NCBI GenBank assembly: GCA_029974315.1
Contig: JARKSE010000159.1
Coordinates: 1 to 45,358, forward strand
Reading direction: 5' to 3'
Length of the DNA stretch: 45,358 nt
From: Paludibacteraceae bacterium
GTDB taxonomy: Bacteria > Bacteroidota > Bacteroidia > Bacteroidales > Paludibacteraceae
Under the pieces are notes generated by a model. It did no database searches. It was not told the origin of the DNA and was given only the letters and a program-made list of their open reading frames with translations. The translations under genes were made by a program, and so were the position numbers. This document shows positions 1-7,614 of the stretch, one piece after another. Within the stretch, counting starts at the first letter, position 1. Each line of letters begins with the position of its first letter.

Positions 1-87
1 ACTAGTACCATTCACCGACAAATAATCCTCACAGGAAACCAAGGAAAGCATGGCTAAACCTGTTACTATTAATTTATTTATTTTCAT
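1..87 (-). CDS. SusD/RagB-like lipoprotein, N-terminus only (cut by window edge)
   Basis: Only the first 29 codons lie in the window. They begin MKINKLIVTGLAML and run into a lipobox (LVSC at residues 16-19), so the protein should be a lipoprotein. It starts 19 nt after the stop of the SusC-like gene on the same strand. By position and lipoprotein start it is the SusD partner, the surface lid that hands glycan or peptide ligands to the SusC channel. The SusD fold itself cannot be seen from this fragment, so the call rests on the strict pairing of SusD with SusC in Bacteroidota. Confidence 0.75.
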   Translation of the reverse strand, partial: MKINKLIVTGLAMLSLVSCEDYLSVNGTS

Positions 88-106
88 AAGAGTTAAATTT
101 TAAAAA

Positions 107-3100
107 TTAGAAACCTAATGTAATACCACCTGACACAGTAGTCATGGCTGAATAAGAGTAGCCTGTTGCACCACTAAAACTCTGACGTGGATCTAATCCC
201 TTACGAGCAGAAACCAAAGCCAAATTATCACCTACTAGATAAACACGGAACGTTCTAATTTTGGCTTTATTCAACCACTTTTTAGGGAATGTATAACCAA
301 ATGTTATATTACGTAAGCTAAAATAGCTTGCGGAGGTCAACCAACGGTCAGCACCTTCACTAATAGATTGAGATGATGCTTGTACACGTGGCACATTGGT
401 ATCTGTATTCGTTGGCGTCCAACGCTTAAAAATATCTTTATGCCAGTTTTGACCGTATTCACCACCATGCATTAAGCTAGCATAGTAAGAATCATCCACA
501 TAGCCTCCCAATTGGAAAGCAGTCTGCACACTTAAATCAAAACCATAAGCGTCTAAATTGGTTGATAAACCACCATACAAATTAGGTAACGCACTTTTAC
601 CCGTTTCTAAACGAGAGGCATAACTTGTTTGAGATACAAAATAAGTACCATCAGCTAATTGTCCGTGTTCTAGACCTCCTACCGCATTGAAATCGTCAGC
701 ATTATAATCTTCGTTTTTTACAGTGTACATAGGAGAACCTGTTTCGGCATTCACTCCTAGGTAATGATAATCATAAAAATCATACAAAGAACCACCAACT
801 GAACGCCAGTAACCTCCAACAGCATAACCGCCATCTTCGGCAATAGCATCAGCTTTGTCCGAAGGTAAACGCGTTAATGAATTTTTATAGGTTGTCAAGT
901 TCAAATCAACATCCCATTTAACGTTACGAGTTTTTACAATGGTTGCACCTAATTCAATTTCAACACCTACATTACGCATATCCATTTCATTGGTATACAT
1001 CCATGAAGGAGAACCTATTGATGGAGGTAACGGTTTCGCATAAAGCATATCATTGGTTTCTTTAATAAAGAAATCAGCTTCCAAATCAAAACGATCAAAC
1101 AACCCTAATTCAAAACCTACGTTAAAGTTATTACTCTTTTCCCATGTTAAATTAGGATTTCCACGATAAGCAAAAGATGGAGAAGGCATACCATCAACAC
1201 GGCTCAAGCTATATTGATCTAAATAAGGAGTAGCACCCGCTCCAAGTGCGTCATTACCTTGAGTACCATAACTCGTTTTCAATTTCAAATCATGAATAGC
1301 ACTTATATCTTGTAAAAAGCTCTCTTCTTTCATACGCCAAGAAGCTCCAACAGACCAAAAATTACCCCAACGAACATCAGGATGAAAATAAGAAGAACCA
1401 TCGCGGCGGAATGACGCTGACAAATAATATTTATCAGAATAATCATATTCCACACGGCTCAAGAGACCTTGTATATTGTAACCAGAAGTATATGACGATA
1501 AATCGGTAATAGTTCCTGCATTAGCAAATTCAGGATTTGTAGGGTCATAAAATTGTTGCATAGAACCAGATAAAACCTCTGTCTCATCCATTTTTAATTC
1601 ATGACCAAGCAATACATTAATGCTATGGCCATCAAAATCATGTTCATATGTCAGCAATTGGTTAGTATTAAAGGCTGCGTAACGTTGCATTGCCTTAGAA
1701 CCTGTACCTCCATTTTCAATGGCATTACCATTCGTTGGCGACATAAATTCCGTCGATGAAAAATTAAATACATCATAACTTGCATTAACCGTGAATTTAA
1801 AATCTTTCAAGAATGAAAATTCTAAATAACCACGCAAGCTCAAGTTATCAGCAATATAACGATAAATATCACTACCTAAATAAGACAATGGATTTTGTTT
1901 AGACGCATAAGGACGACCATTTTCATCACCAAAGTCATACTTTTTATTACCATTTTCATCCAAAATAGCATCACCAGTGGTTTGGTCATACAAATAAATT
2001 GGATAAATAGGTGCAATGCTTTGCGAGAACATAAACAAGTTACTATAATCTGATCCTCCTGCACTTGGGGCATCTTGACTGGTTTGTGTATAAGCAATAT
2101 TAGCACCTGCTTTGAACCATTTTGTAACTTCTTGATCCACTTTTACACGAGAATTAAATCGTTGAAAACCAGACCCTTGAATATATCCATTATCTTCAAG
2201 ATACCCAGCAGAAATATAATATGAAGATTTATCTGAACCACCACTAATATTCACATTGTATTCTTGGCGTAATCCCGTTTGAAAAGGATCTGTTGCCCAA
2301 TTGTCATTCCATTTTTTCTGGGTAGCATTTGGATTAATTTGACCCGTAACAGGATCTACCAACTGATTATTAGCAATACCTTTATAAATATTATATTTCA
2401 AGTATTTGTCAACTAATTCATTTGAAGCAGCAATACCTGAAGCTAAATAGGTGCTACCTGAAGCCAAATACATATTACGAATAGATTCCCACGACATTTC
2501 ATAATAGTCTGCAGGGTTCGAAATAATATCATACGTTGGTACGCCACGCATGTTTCCACCCACACGAGCCTCGAAATTCACTTTGGCATTGCCATCTGAT
2601 CCTTTTTTGGTTGTAATCAAAATTACACCATTAGACCCACGCGCACCATACATAGAGTTTGCAGCAGCATCCTTCAATACGGTTAATGAAGCAATATCCT
2701 GAGTAGGAATAGAATTCAAAGAACCTTCGTAAGGAATACCATCGACAACTATCAACGGGCTTTGTGATGCTGAAATTGATCCCACACCACGAATACGGAT
2801 AGAAGCTGACTCGCCAGGCTGACCTGAACTTGAAGACACTTGCACACCCGACATGGCACCATCTAACGATTTAGAAACGTCAGACACCTGCATTTTTGCC
2901 AATTCTTCACCTGTCTTAGTTTGCGCAGAACCTGTAAATGCTTTTTTAGTTGAGGTACCATAAGCTACAGCAATAACCTCATCAAGCACAATAGCATCTG
3001 CTTCCATTTCTATTACCATTCCGTTTTTAGCCGGAACTTCTAAGGTTTTCATACCCATATACGAAACAACCAAAATAGCATTGTCTGGTACTTGAAGTTC

Positions 3101-3283
3101 AAATTTACCGTCATAATCGGAAATAGTTCCGTTTGTTGTACCTTTTACCAAAATAGAAGCACCAATTACTGGTTCATTATCCTCCAGCGATACAACAGTA
3201 CCAGAGACAGTTCTACTTTGGCCATACACTGCACTTGCGCACAACATGAACAAGCCAGCTACCAATAGTGTTAATTTTCTCAT
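107..3283 (-). CDS. SusC/RagA-family TonB-linked outer membrane receptor
   Basis: A 1058-residue TonB-dependent transporter of the SusC type, which imports large nutrients such as oligosaccharides across the outer membrane. It has a signal peptide (residues 1-22, ending AVYGQ), a carboxypeptidase-regulatory-like domain (about 25-105, with GASILVKGT), a plug domain (about 110-230, with IRIRGVGS, PLIVVDG and YGARGSNGVILITTKKG) and a long barrel ending in aromatic F (GGITLGF). The ATG at 3281-3283 is preferred over an in-frame GTG three codons upstream because AAGGTG sits about 7 nt before it. It is followed by the SusD-like gene. No glycanase or regulator lies in the window, so the substrate is unknown. 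Confidence 0.95.
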   Translation of the reverse strand: MRKLTLLVAGLFMLCASAVYGQSRTVSGTVVSLEDNEPVIGASILVKGTTNGTISDYDGKFELQVPDNAILVVSYMGMKTLEVPAKNGMVIEMEADAIVLDEVIAVAYGTSTKKAFTGSAQTKTGEELAKMQVSDVSKSLDGAMSGVQVSSSSGQPGESASIRIRGVGSISASQSPLIVVDGIPYEGSLNSIPTQDIASLTVLKDAAANSMYGARGSNGVILITTKKGSDGNAKVNFEARVGGNMRGVPTYDIISNPADYYEMSWESIRNMYLASGSTYLASGIAASNELVDKYLKYNIYKGIANNQLVDPVTGQINPNATQKKWNDNWATDPFQTGLRQEYNVNISGGSDKSSYYISAGYLEDNGYIQGSGFQRFNSRVKVDQEVTKWFKAGANIAYTQTSQDAPSAGGSDYSNLFMFSQSIAPIYPIYLYDQTTGDAILDENGNKKYDFGDENGRPYASKQNPLSYLGSDIYRYIADNLSLRGYLEFSFLKDFKFTVNASYDVFNFSSTEFMSPTNGNAIENGGTGSKAMQRYAAFNTNQLLTYEHDFDGHSINVLLGHELKMDETEVLSGSMQQFYDPTNPEFANAGTITDLSSYTSGYNIQGLLSRVEYDYSDKYYLSASFRRDGSSYFHPDVRWGNFWSVGASWRMKEESFLQDISAIHDLKLKTSYGTQGNDALGAGATPYLDQYSLSRVDGMPSPSFAYRGNPNLTWEKSNNFNVGFELGLFDRFDLEADFFIKETNDMLYAKPLPPSIGSPSWMYTNEMDMRNVGVEIELGATIVKTRNVKWDVDLNLTTYKNSLTRLPSDKADAIAEDGGYAVGGYWRSVGGSLYDFYDYHYLGVNAETGSPMYTVKNEDYNADDFNAVGGLEHGQLADGTYFVSQTSYASRLETGKSALPNLYGGLSTNLDAYGFDLSVQTAFQLGGYVDDSYYASLMHGGEYGQNWHKDIFKRWTPTNTDTNVPRVQASSQSISEGADRWLTSASYFSLRNITFGYTFPKKWLNKAKIRTFRVYLVGDNLALVSARKGLDPRQSFSGATGYSYSAMTTVSGGITLGF

Positions 3284-3301
3284 AGATTTCACCTTTTGTA
3301 G

Positions 3302-3755
3302 AATAAATAACTGTTTAAATTAAAAAAAAATTAAAATCAATCTGTAATTACAATTCGTAACCTAACAATTTGAAAGGAACGCTTTTAACCTGACAAAGTT
3401 AAACTATTATCGCTTATAAAACAAGAAATTAAAAGAAAGAAGTTGAAGAAAATCACTTTTTTTTATTTGTATCACAAAAAATGGCTTTTAATTTTATTAT
3501 AAAACGATAAATCGTTTCCAATAAAATTTTAAAAATCAGTTAGTTATAAAAAACAACAAAAAATGGTCATTTTTGATGTCAAAGGAGCAAAAAAATGATT
3601 TTTAAGCCTATTTCTTATGCTAAAAAACATATTTTTAAAATAAATAAACTAAGTAAAAGGTCATTTTTAACACTTTTTTTACCTCAAAAAAAGCATAAAA
3701 AACATATTTTTTATGTTGTTGAGCAATAAAAAAGAAGGTCATTTTGAAGAAAATG
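3302..3755. other. AT-rich non-coding region with repeats and a dyad
   Basis: About 450 bp without a credible gene between the HAD gene and the SusC-like gene. It holds the SusC promoter, a hyphenated dyad at 3491-3527 (ATTTTATT/AATAAAAT outer arms, AAACGAT/ATCGTTT inner arms), three same-strand copies of GGTCATTTT (from 3565, 3659 and 3737), two copies of the 16-mer TAAAAAACATATTTTT (3621-3636 and 3696-3711), and an AT-only hairpin at 3694-3715. The pattern suggests a degenerate repeat of about 75-78 bp, or clustered binding sites. Confidence 0.6.
3394..3424 (-). promoter_or_regulatory. Bacteroidota-type promoter for the SusC-like gene
   Basis: On the minus strand TAACTTTG (3394-3401) fits the -7 consensus TAnnTTTG, and TTG (3422-3424) lies 20 nt upstream as the -33 element. 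Transcription would start near 3387, giving a leader of about 105 nt. Seen in sequence; function inferred from the consensus. Confidence 0.55.
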
Positions 3756-4448
3756 TTATAAAAACGCAAAAATCTCTTTCAAATTGATAATAGTTTGTGA
3801 TTTTTTATCCATTAACGAGCCATTCCTATTAAAGTGGAGAGCATCAATACCGCATTGGTAGGCGCCTACAATGTCAACTTCGTAATTATCACCAACGAGT
3901 AGAACGTCACTTGCTTTTGCCCCACTTTTCTCGAGTGCATATTGAAAAAATCGAGGATCGGGTTTCTGAACGCCCACCTCTTCCGATAACACAATGGTAT
4001 CAAAATAGTGAATCAAACCGCTATTACGTAGTTTGTCATATTGCACATCACAAAATCCATTCGATACAATCGTTAAATGATAATGCTGAGCACGTAATTC
4101 GTCAAGCACTTCTTGAGCATGAGGAATTAACTTTGTTTTAGTAGCCATGATAGCTAAATAATCGTCATTTAACAAACGAGCAAAAGAGTTATTATTAACT
4201 CCTACCATACGCAGTGGATAGCTAAAACGCTCGAGCGTTAAAAATAGTTTACTAATCTCCCCTGTTTCATACAAAGCCCACAACTCCAAATTTTTAGGCT
4301 CATACAAGTGGTAAAAATTGTCGAAAGAGCAAAAATAACGCTCTAACTGATGTTTTTCAAACAAGTCAACGAGTGCTTCATGTCCATTGGAACGAAAATC
4401 CCATAAGGTATCATCTAAATCGAAAAACAGGTGTGTATAATGTGCCAT
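3756..4448 (-). CDS. HAD-family nucleotidase, YjjG type
   Basis: A 230-residue haloacid dehalogenase hydrolase resembling the YjjG branch, which dephosphorylates (often non-canonical) pyrimidine nucleoside monophosphates. Visible motifs are FFDLDDTLWDF with nucleophile Asp10 and Asp12, motif II TIVSNGF, the motif III lysine in VGVQKPDPRFF, and motif IV VLLVGDNYEVD. The start at 4446-4448 (MAHYTHLFF) is chosen because the family begins just before motif I; an upstream in-frame start would add nine residues and overlap the preceding hairpin. It is last in the rsmI transcription unit, and a terminator-like hairpin lies only 13 nt upstream of its start. Exact substrate is inference. Confidence 0.85.
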   Translation of the reverse strand: MAHYTHLFFDLDDTLWDFRSNGHEALVDLFEKHQLERYFCSFDNFYHLYEPKNLELWALYETGEISKLFLTLERFSYPLRMVGVNNNSFARLLNDDYLAIMATKTKLIPHAQEVLDELRAQHYHLTIVSNGFCDVQYDKLRNSGLIHYFDTIVLSEEVGVQKPDPRFFQYALEKSGAKASDVLLVGDNYEVDIVGAYQCGIDALHFNRNGSLMDKKSQTIINLKEIFAFL

Positions 4449-4461
4449 AAACTCTATAAAT

Positions 4462-4500
4462 AAAAAAGCAGGCAAAGCGTGTAAACTACTTTGTCTGCTT
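4462..4500 (-). terminator. Rho-independent terminator-like hairpin before the HAD gene
   Basis: On the minus strand a 12-bp stem (arms 4489-4500 and 4466-4477, one G-U pair, 11-nt loop) is followed directly by six T. It lies just after the coiled-coil lipoprotein gene and ends 13 nt before the HAD start codon, so it may act as an attenuator instead of an operon end. Confidence 0.7.
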
Positions 4501-4524
4501 ATATGTGTAATCTAACAAGTTTTT

Positions 4525-5385
4525 TTAATCAACTTCAACAACTAAATATTTAGATACACTCCAAAACGCTTTGGTATCAGTAATAAACAACGTATATTGT
4601 CCATCTTGTTTTTCTAAACGATAAGCCGTTTTAGGGTGATTGGTCAACATTTTTACACGCTTGGCATAAAGCGGAATCTCTTTTACCTCACGCGAATCAA
4701 TTTTTACAAAATAATCTTTGTTAAAATCACTTTGCAACACCTTAGAAACCAAACCGTCCATTGAAATTATCTTTTGTGCTTTCAACTCCTTGCGCGTTCC
4801 AAAAACGTACCAAGCCGCATGCAAAGCCTCATCTTGACGACTAATAGTTTGTTGACGCTGCTCATTTTCACTACGTAAAGCTGATACGTCACCATGAAGC
4901 CCCTTTATAGAAACCTGCTGTTGAGCTATCAGGGAGTCTTTTTGTGATATGTGTAATAACAACGTATCAATCGTAACACGCTGTTGTTCAACCAAAAGCG
5001 TTAAACGTTTTACTGACGATTCAAGTTCTTTAATTTTCAAGCCACTACGCTTCAAATCTTTATTTAAACGATCTATCTCAGCCTGATTTTTTTGAACAAT
5101 TTCAGTCACTAAAGCTATATTTTTATTGATACGTTCTGTTTGATCAATTTCAACACCTTCTTTATTGCTTTGCAAGGAAAGATAACCCTCAAGCTCTTTT
5201 ACACGGTCTAAATTTTGTTCGATTTCGTTCATCGTTTTCAAATACATATTCACCTCTCGCTCTATTTGCGATTTAACTAAACGCAACGAATCATTTTCAG
5301 AACGTAATTCCTGCACCTCCGAAGTCATAAATGAACATGCCGTAAATAGTGGCAAAATCATAAAAGCAATCAACAGCTTTTTCAT
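4525..5385 (-). CDS. Coiled-coil lipoprotein, possibly Cbp1-like
   Basis: A 286-residue lipoprotein: signal peptide with lipobox FTAC (Cys17), then a long heptad-rich coiled coil (about 22-185, ELRSENDSLRLVKSQ and following), then a conserved-looking globular tail (about 190-286) with AAWYVFGTRKELKAQKII, a HPKTAYRL segment and a final FWSVSKYLVVEVD. The layout matches a widespread Bacteroidales family that some databases call Cbp1-family collagen-binding adhesin. I recall that name but cannot verify it here, and an envelope structural role is equally possible. It lies 42 nt downstream of rsmI and is followed by a terminator-like hairpin. Confidence 0.65.
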   Translation of the reverse strand: MKKLLIAFMILPLFTACSFMTSEVQELRSENDSLRLVKSQIEREVNMYLKTMNEIEQNLDRVKELEGYLSLQSNKEGVEIDQTERINKNIALVTEIVQKNQAEIDRLNKDLKRSGLKIKELESSVKRLTLLVEQQRVTIDTLLLHISQKDSLIAQQQVSIKGLHGDVSALRSENEQRQQTISRQDEALHAAWYVFGTRKELKAQKIISMDGLVSKVLQSDFNKDYFVKIDSREVKEIPLYAKRVKMLTNHPKTAYRLEKQDGQYTLFITDTKAFWSVSKYLVVEVD

Positions 5386-5427
5386 ACTATAAAATTATTA
5401 TTAAAAGTGATAAATTTAATTTTTATT

Positions 5428-6102
5428 TTATTTGGTGTAACCCTCAACCACCAGTACAAATTCGCCTTTGGGTGGATTTTTTGTAAAATGTACAATCAAT
5501 TCGGCTAATGTGCCTCGTACGGTTTCTTCAAATTTTTTGGAAATTTCACGCGACACCGATGCTTTACGCTCTGCACCCCAATATTCGACCATTTGCTCCA
5601 ATGTTTTTACTACACGAAAAGGGGATTCATAAAAAATCATGGTACGCTCCTCTTGTGCCAACTCTTGAAATTTCGTCTGACGTCCTTTTTTTTGAGGTAA
5701 AAAACCCTCAAAGCAAAACCGATCGTTTGGTAAACCTGAATTCACCAAAGCAGGAACAAACGCTGTCGCTCCGGGCAAGCATTCTACCTCAACATCATGA
5801 GTCACACAGGCACGAACCAATAAAAAACCAGGATCAGAAATCGCTGGTGTTCCTGCATCAGACACTAAAGCTACAGTTATACCCTGCTGAATGCGCGCCA
5901 CCACTTGTTCAACTGTTTTATGCTCATTGAATTTGTGATGCGACGACATCGGCGTATGTATATCAAAATGTTTGAGTAATACAGAGGTAGTACGCGTATC
6001 TTCAGCCAAAATAAGATCGGCTTCTTTAAGTACACGAACGGCACGCATGGTCATATCTTCCAAATTACCGACTGGAGTTGGCACAACATACAGTTTACTC
6101 AA
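5428..6102 (-). CDS. rsmI: 16S rRNA (cytidine(1402)-2'-O)-methyltransferase
   Basis: A 224-residue SAM-dependent tetrapyrrole-methylase-fold enzyme that 2'-O-methylates C1402 in the 16S rRNA decoding centre. Diagnostic segments are LYVVPTPVGNLEDMT at the N-terminus, LAEDTRTTSVLLKHF, HEHKTVEQ-like helix, VALVSDAGTPAISDPG in the middle and EFVLVVEG at the end. Somewhat shorter than E. coli RsmI, lacking the C-terminal extension, as is common in Bacteroidota. It lies 24 nt after the upstream hypothetical gene and 42 nt before the coiled-coil lipoprotein, in one transcription unit. Confidence 0.95.
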   Translation of the reverse strand: MSKLYVVPTPVGNLEDMTMRAVRVLKEADLILAEDTRTTSVLLKHFDIHTPMSSHHKFNEHKTVEQVVARIQQGITVALVSDAGTPAISDPGFLLVRACVTHDVEVECLPGATAFVPALVNSGLPNDRFCFEGFLPQKKGRQTKFQELAQEERTMIFYESPFRVVKTLEQMVEYWGAERKASVSREISKKFEETVRGTLAELIVHFTKNPPKGEFVLVVEGYTK

Positions 6103-6126
6103 AATACTCTACTGTTTAAAACGTAA

Positions 6127-6822
6127 TTAATTATTATAACGACGTTGCAATAACGTCATAAAATCTATCACATTCTCATCATCTGTAACCCAATTAAACT
6201 GTTTCGACAGATAATCTTGAGCTTTTTCTAACGTATCCAATTGATTCAAATCGCTCAACACTTGGTTCATTTTTTCGCCGTTACCACCAAATAGTTCGCG
6301 TTGAAAACGAAAACGGTCGGCAATGCTAATAGCTTGTTTAATATCAGCGATAGGTTGTTTTGCTATGGTTGAACCTACTGAATCATCAGATTTTAAAAGA
6401 GAATCGCTTACCGTTGCTCCCTTTTGAATCGTTTCAGCTACTATATGTGTCGCAGTTTGTTCCACAACCACAGCTTTTACCTCTTCTTCTGCTTTAATAG
6501 CCACTTCTTTAGGCTGACTTTCCTCTACAACCGTTTCAGTAACCACTACAGGCTCTTCAATAACCTCTGCTGGCTCTGGTTGCTCATCTTTTTTTGCCAC
6601 CTTAGAAATTGGTTCTGCTTTTTTCTGAGCAGCTTTCTCCTCACGTGTAGGCTGTGTTGATTGGGGCAACTTCAACAAACAATCACGTAAGTTATCGGTT
6701 TTAGCTACCGCTAAATCAAGTAATGACTTGGGGAATTCAGGCATTTCTGAAAAGCCTTTAGTAAGCGTTTGCAACTCATTGATTTCCTTTTCAATAAGTA
6801 CAATTAACGTTTCTCTTGTCAT
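6127..6822 (-). CDS. Conserved Bacteroidales hypothetical protein
   Basis: A 231-residue soluble protein without a recognised domain name. It has an N-terminal helical segment (MTRETLIVLIEKEINELQ), a long acidic and Val/Glu/Lys-rich low-complexity linker (about 60-150), and a conserved-looking C-terminal helical domain (about 160-231) containing ISIADRFRFQRELFGGN and YLSKQFNWVTDDENVIDF. I recall this C-terminal pattern from other Bacteroidetes proteins annotated only as hypothetical. The ATG at 6820-6822 is chosen; an upstream in-frame start at 6891 would put the start within promoter-like sequence (TAATTTTG at 6877-6884 minus). It heads the rsmI unit. Function unknown. Confidence 0.8.
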   Translation of the reverse strand: MTRETLIVLIEKEINELQTLTKGFSEMPEFPKSLLDLAVAKTDNLRDCLLKLPQSTQPTREEKAAQKKAEPISKVAKKDEQPEPAEVIEEPVVVTETVVEESQPKEVAIKAEEEVKAVVVEQTATHIVAETIQKGATVSDSLLKSDDSVGSTIAKQPIADIKQAISIADRFRFQRELFGGNGEKMNQVLSDLNQLDTLEKAQDYLSKQFNWVTDDENVIDFMTLLQRRYNN

Positions 6823-6861
6823 AATTCCTGTGAATTTTAATAAAGAAATAGTGAATTTTAC

Positions 6862-6898
6862 TATCTTTGCAAATAACAAAATTAGTGCCACAAAGATA
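6862..6898. promoter_or_regulatory. Divergent -7 boxes between the rsmI unit and tdk
   Basis: Plus strand TATCTTTG (6862-6869) could serve tdk. Minus strand TATCTTTG (6891-6898) and TAATTTTG (6877-6884) could serve the rsmI unit. All fit TAnnTTTG but none has a convincing TTTG 19-20 nt upstream, so which is used is uncertain. Confidence 0.4.
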
Positions 6899-6979
6899 CT
6901 ACTTTTCGAGACAAATTTAAAACATTGAAAAGAAGATTTTTAACGCTTAATAGTTTTTTAATTTCACTCCTCTAAACAG

Positions 6980-7567
6980 ATGAATTTTTTCGAATCAAAT
7001 GTCCATTCTGGGAAAAAACGCGGCAGCATTGAAGTCGTTTGCGGTTCTATGTTTTCAGGTAAAACCGAAGAACTTATCCGTCGCTTAAAACGTGCCAAAA
7101 TTGCAAAACTTCGTGTTGACATTTTCAAGCCGTGCATTGACACACGTTACTCTGACACAGAAGTTGTTAGCCACGACCATACAACAATTAACTCTACACC
7201 TGTAGATTCGTCACAAAATATTTTGCTGATGACTGGTGATGTGGATGTTATTGGTATCGACGAAGCACAATTTTTCGATGATGGTTTAGTCGATGTATGC
7301 AATACACTTGCCAATCAGGGTTTTAGAGTAATCGTAGCTGGACTCGATATGGATTTTAGGGGCATTCCGTTTGGCCCAATGCCTGCACTCATGGCTATTG
7401 CCGACGATGTAACAAAAGTACACGCTATCTGCGTGCGTTGTGGATCTCCCGCATACGTTTCACACCGTTTAGTAGCTGGTAAAAGTCAGGTTTTACTAGG
7501 TGAGACTGATAAGTATGAACCTATTTGTCGCCAATGCCACAACCAATTGAATAAAGAAGAAAAATAA
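6980..7567 (+). CDS. tdk: Thymidine kinase, type II
   Basis: A 195-residue cytosolic enzyme that phosphorylates thymidine to dTMP for nucleotide salvage. It shows the P-loop [11 protein letters not shown] (residues 22-32), the Walker B/catalytic segment IDEAQFF (Glu95), and a lid zinc site made by Cys151, Cys154, Cys183 and Cys186 (CVRCG and CRQCH). Length is normal for the retroviral/bacterial TK1-like class. It is monocistronic on the plus strand, opposite to both neighbours, and ends in a strong hairpin terminator at 7586-7614. Confidence 0.96.
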   Translation: MNFFESNVHSGKKRGSIEVVCGSMFSGKTEELIRRLKRAKIAKLRVDIFKPCIDTRYSDTEVVSHDHTTINSTPVDSSQNILLMTGDVDVIGIDEAQFFDDGLVDVCNTLANQGFRVIVAGLDMDFRGIPFGPMPALMAIADDVTKVHAICVRCGSPAYVSHRLVAGKSQVLLGETDKYEPICRQCHNQLNKEEK

Positions 7568-7585
7568 CAAACTGAAATAAAAAAT

Positions 7586-7614
7586 AAAGAGGTTGATTAA
7601 ATCAACCTCTTTTT
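7586..7614. terminator. Bidirectional terminator between tdk and the PIF1-like helicase
   Basis: A 12-bp perfect stem (7586-7597 with 7601-7612, 3-nt loop) with Ts on the plus strand after it and A-rich sequence before it, so it can work both ways. The stop codon of the helicase gene (7602-7604) lies inside the stem. Confidence 0.85.

Noticed and set aside
3694-3715. An AT-only hairpin as the HAD gene terminator
   Set aside because: The stem is nearly all A-T pairs with no following T-run; more likely part of the degenerate repeat region.
3911-4141. Plus-strand open frame opposite the HAD gene
   Set aside because: It is antisense to a well-supported HAD domain and has no promoter or family features.
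6424-6660. Plus-strand open frame rich in Phe/Leu opposite the hypothetical gene
   Set aside because: It mirrors the low-complexity linker of the gene on the other strand.
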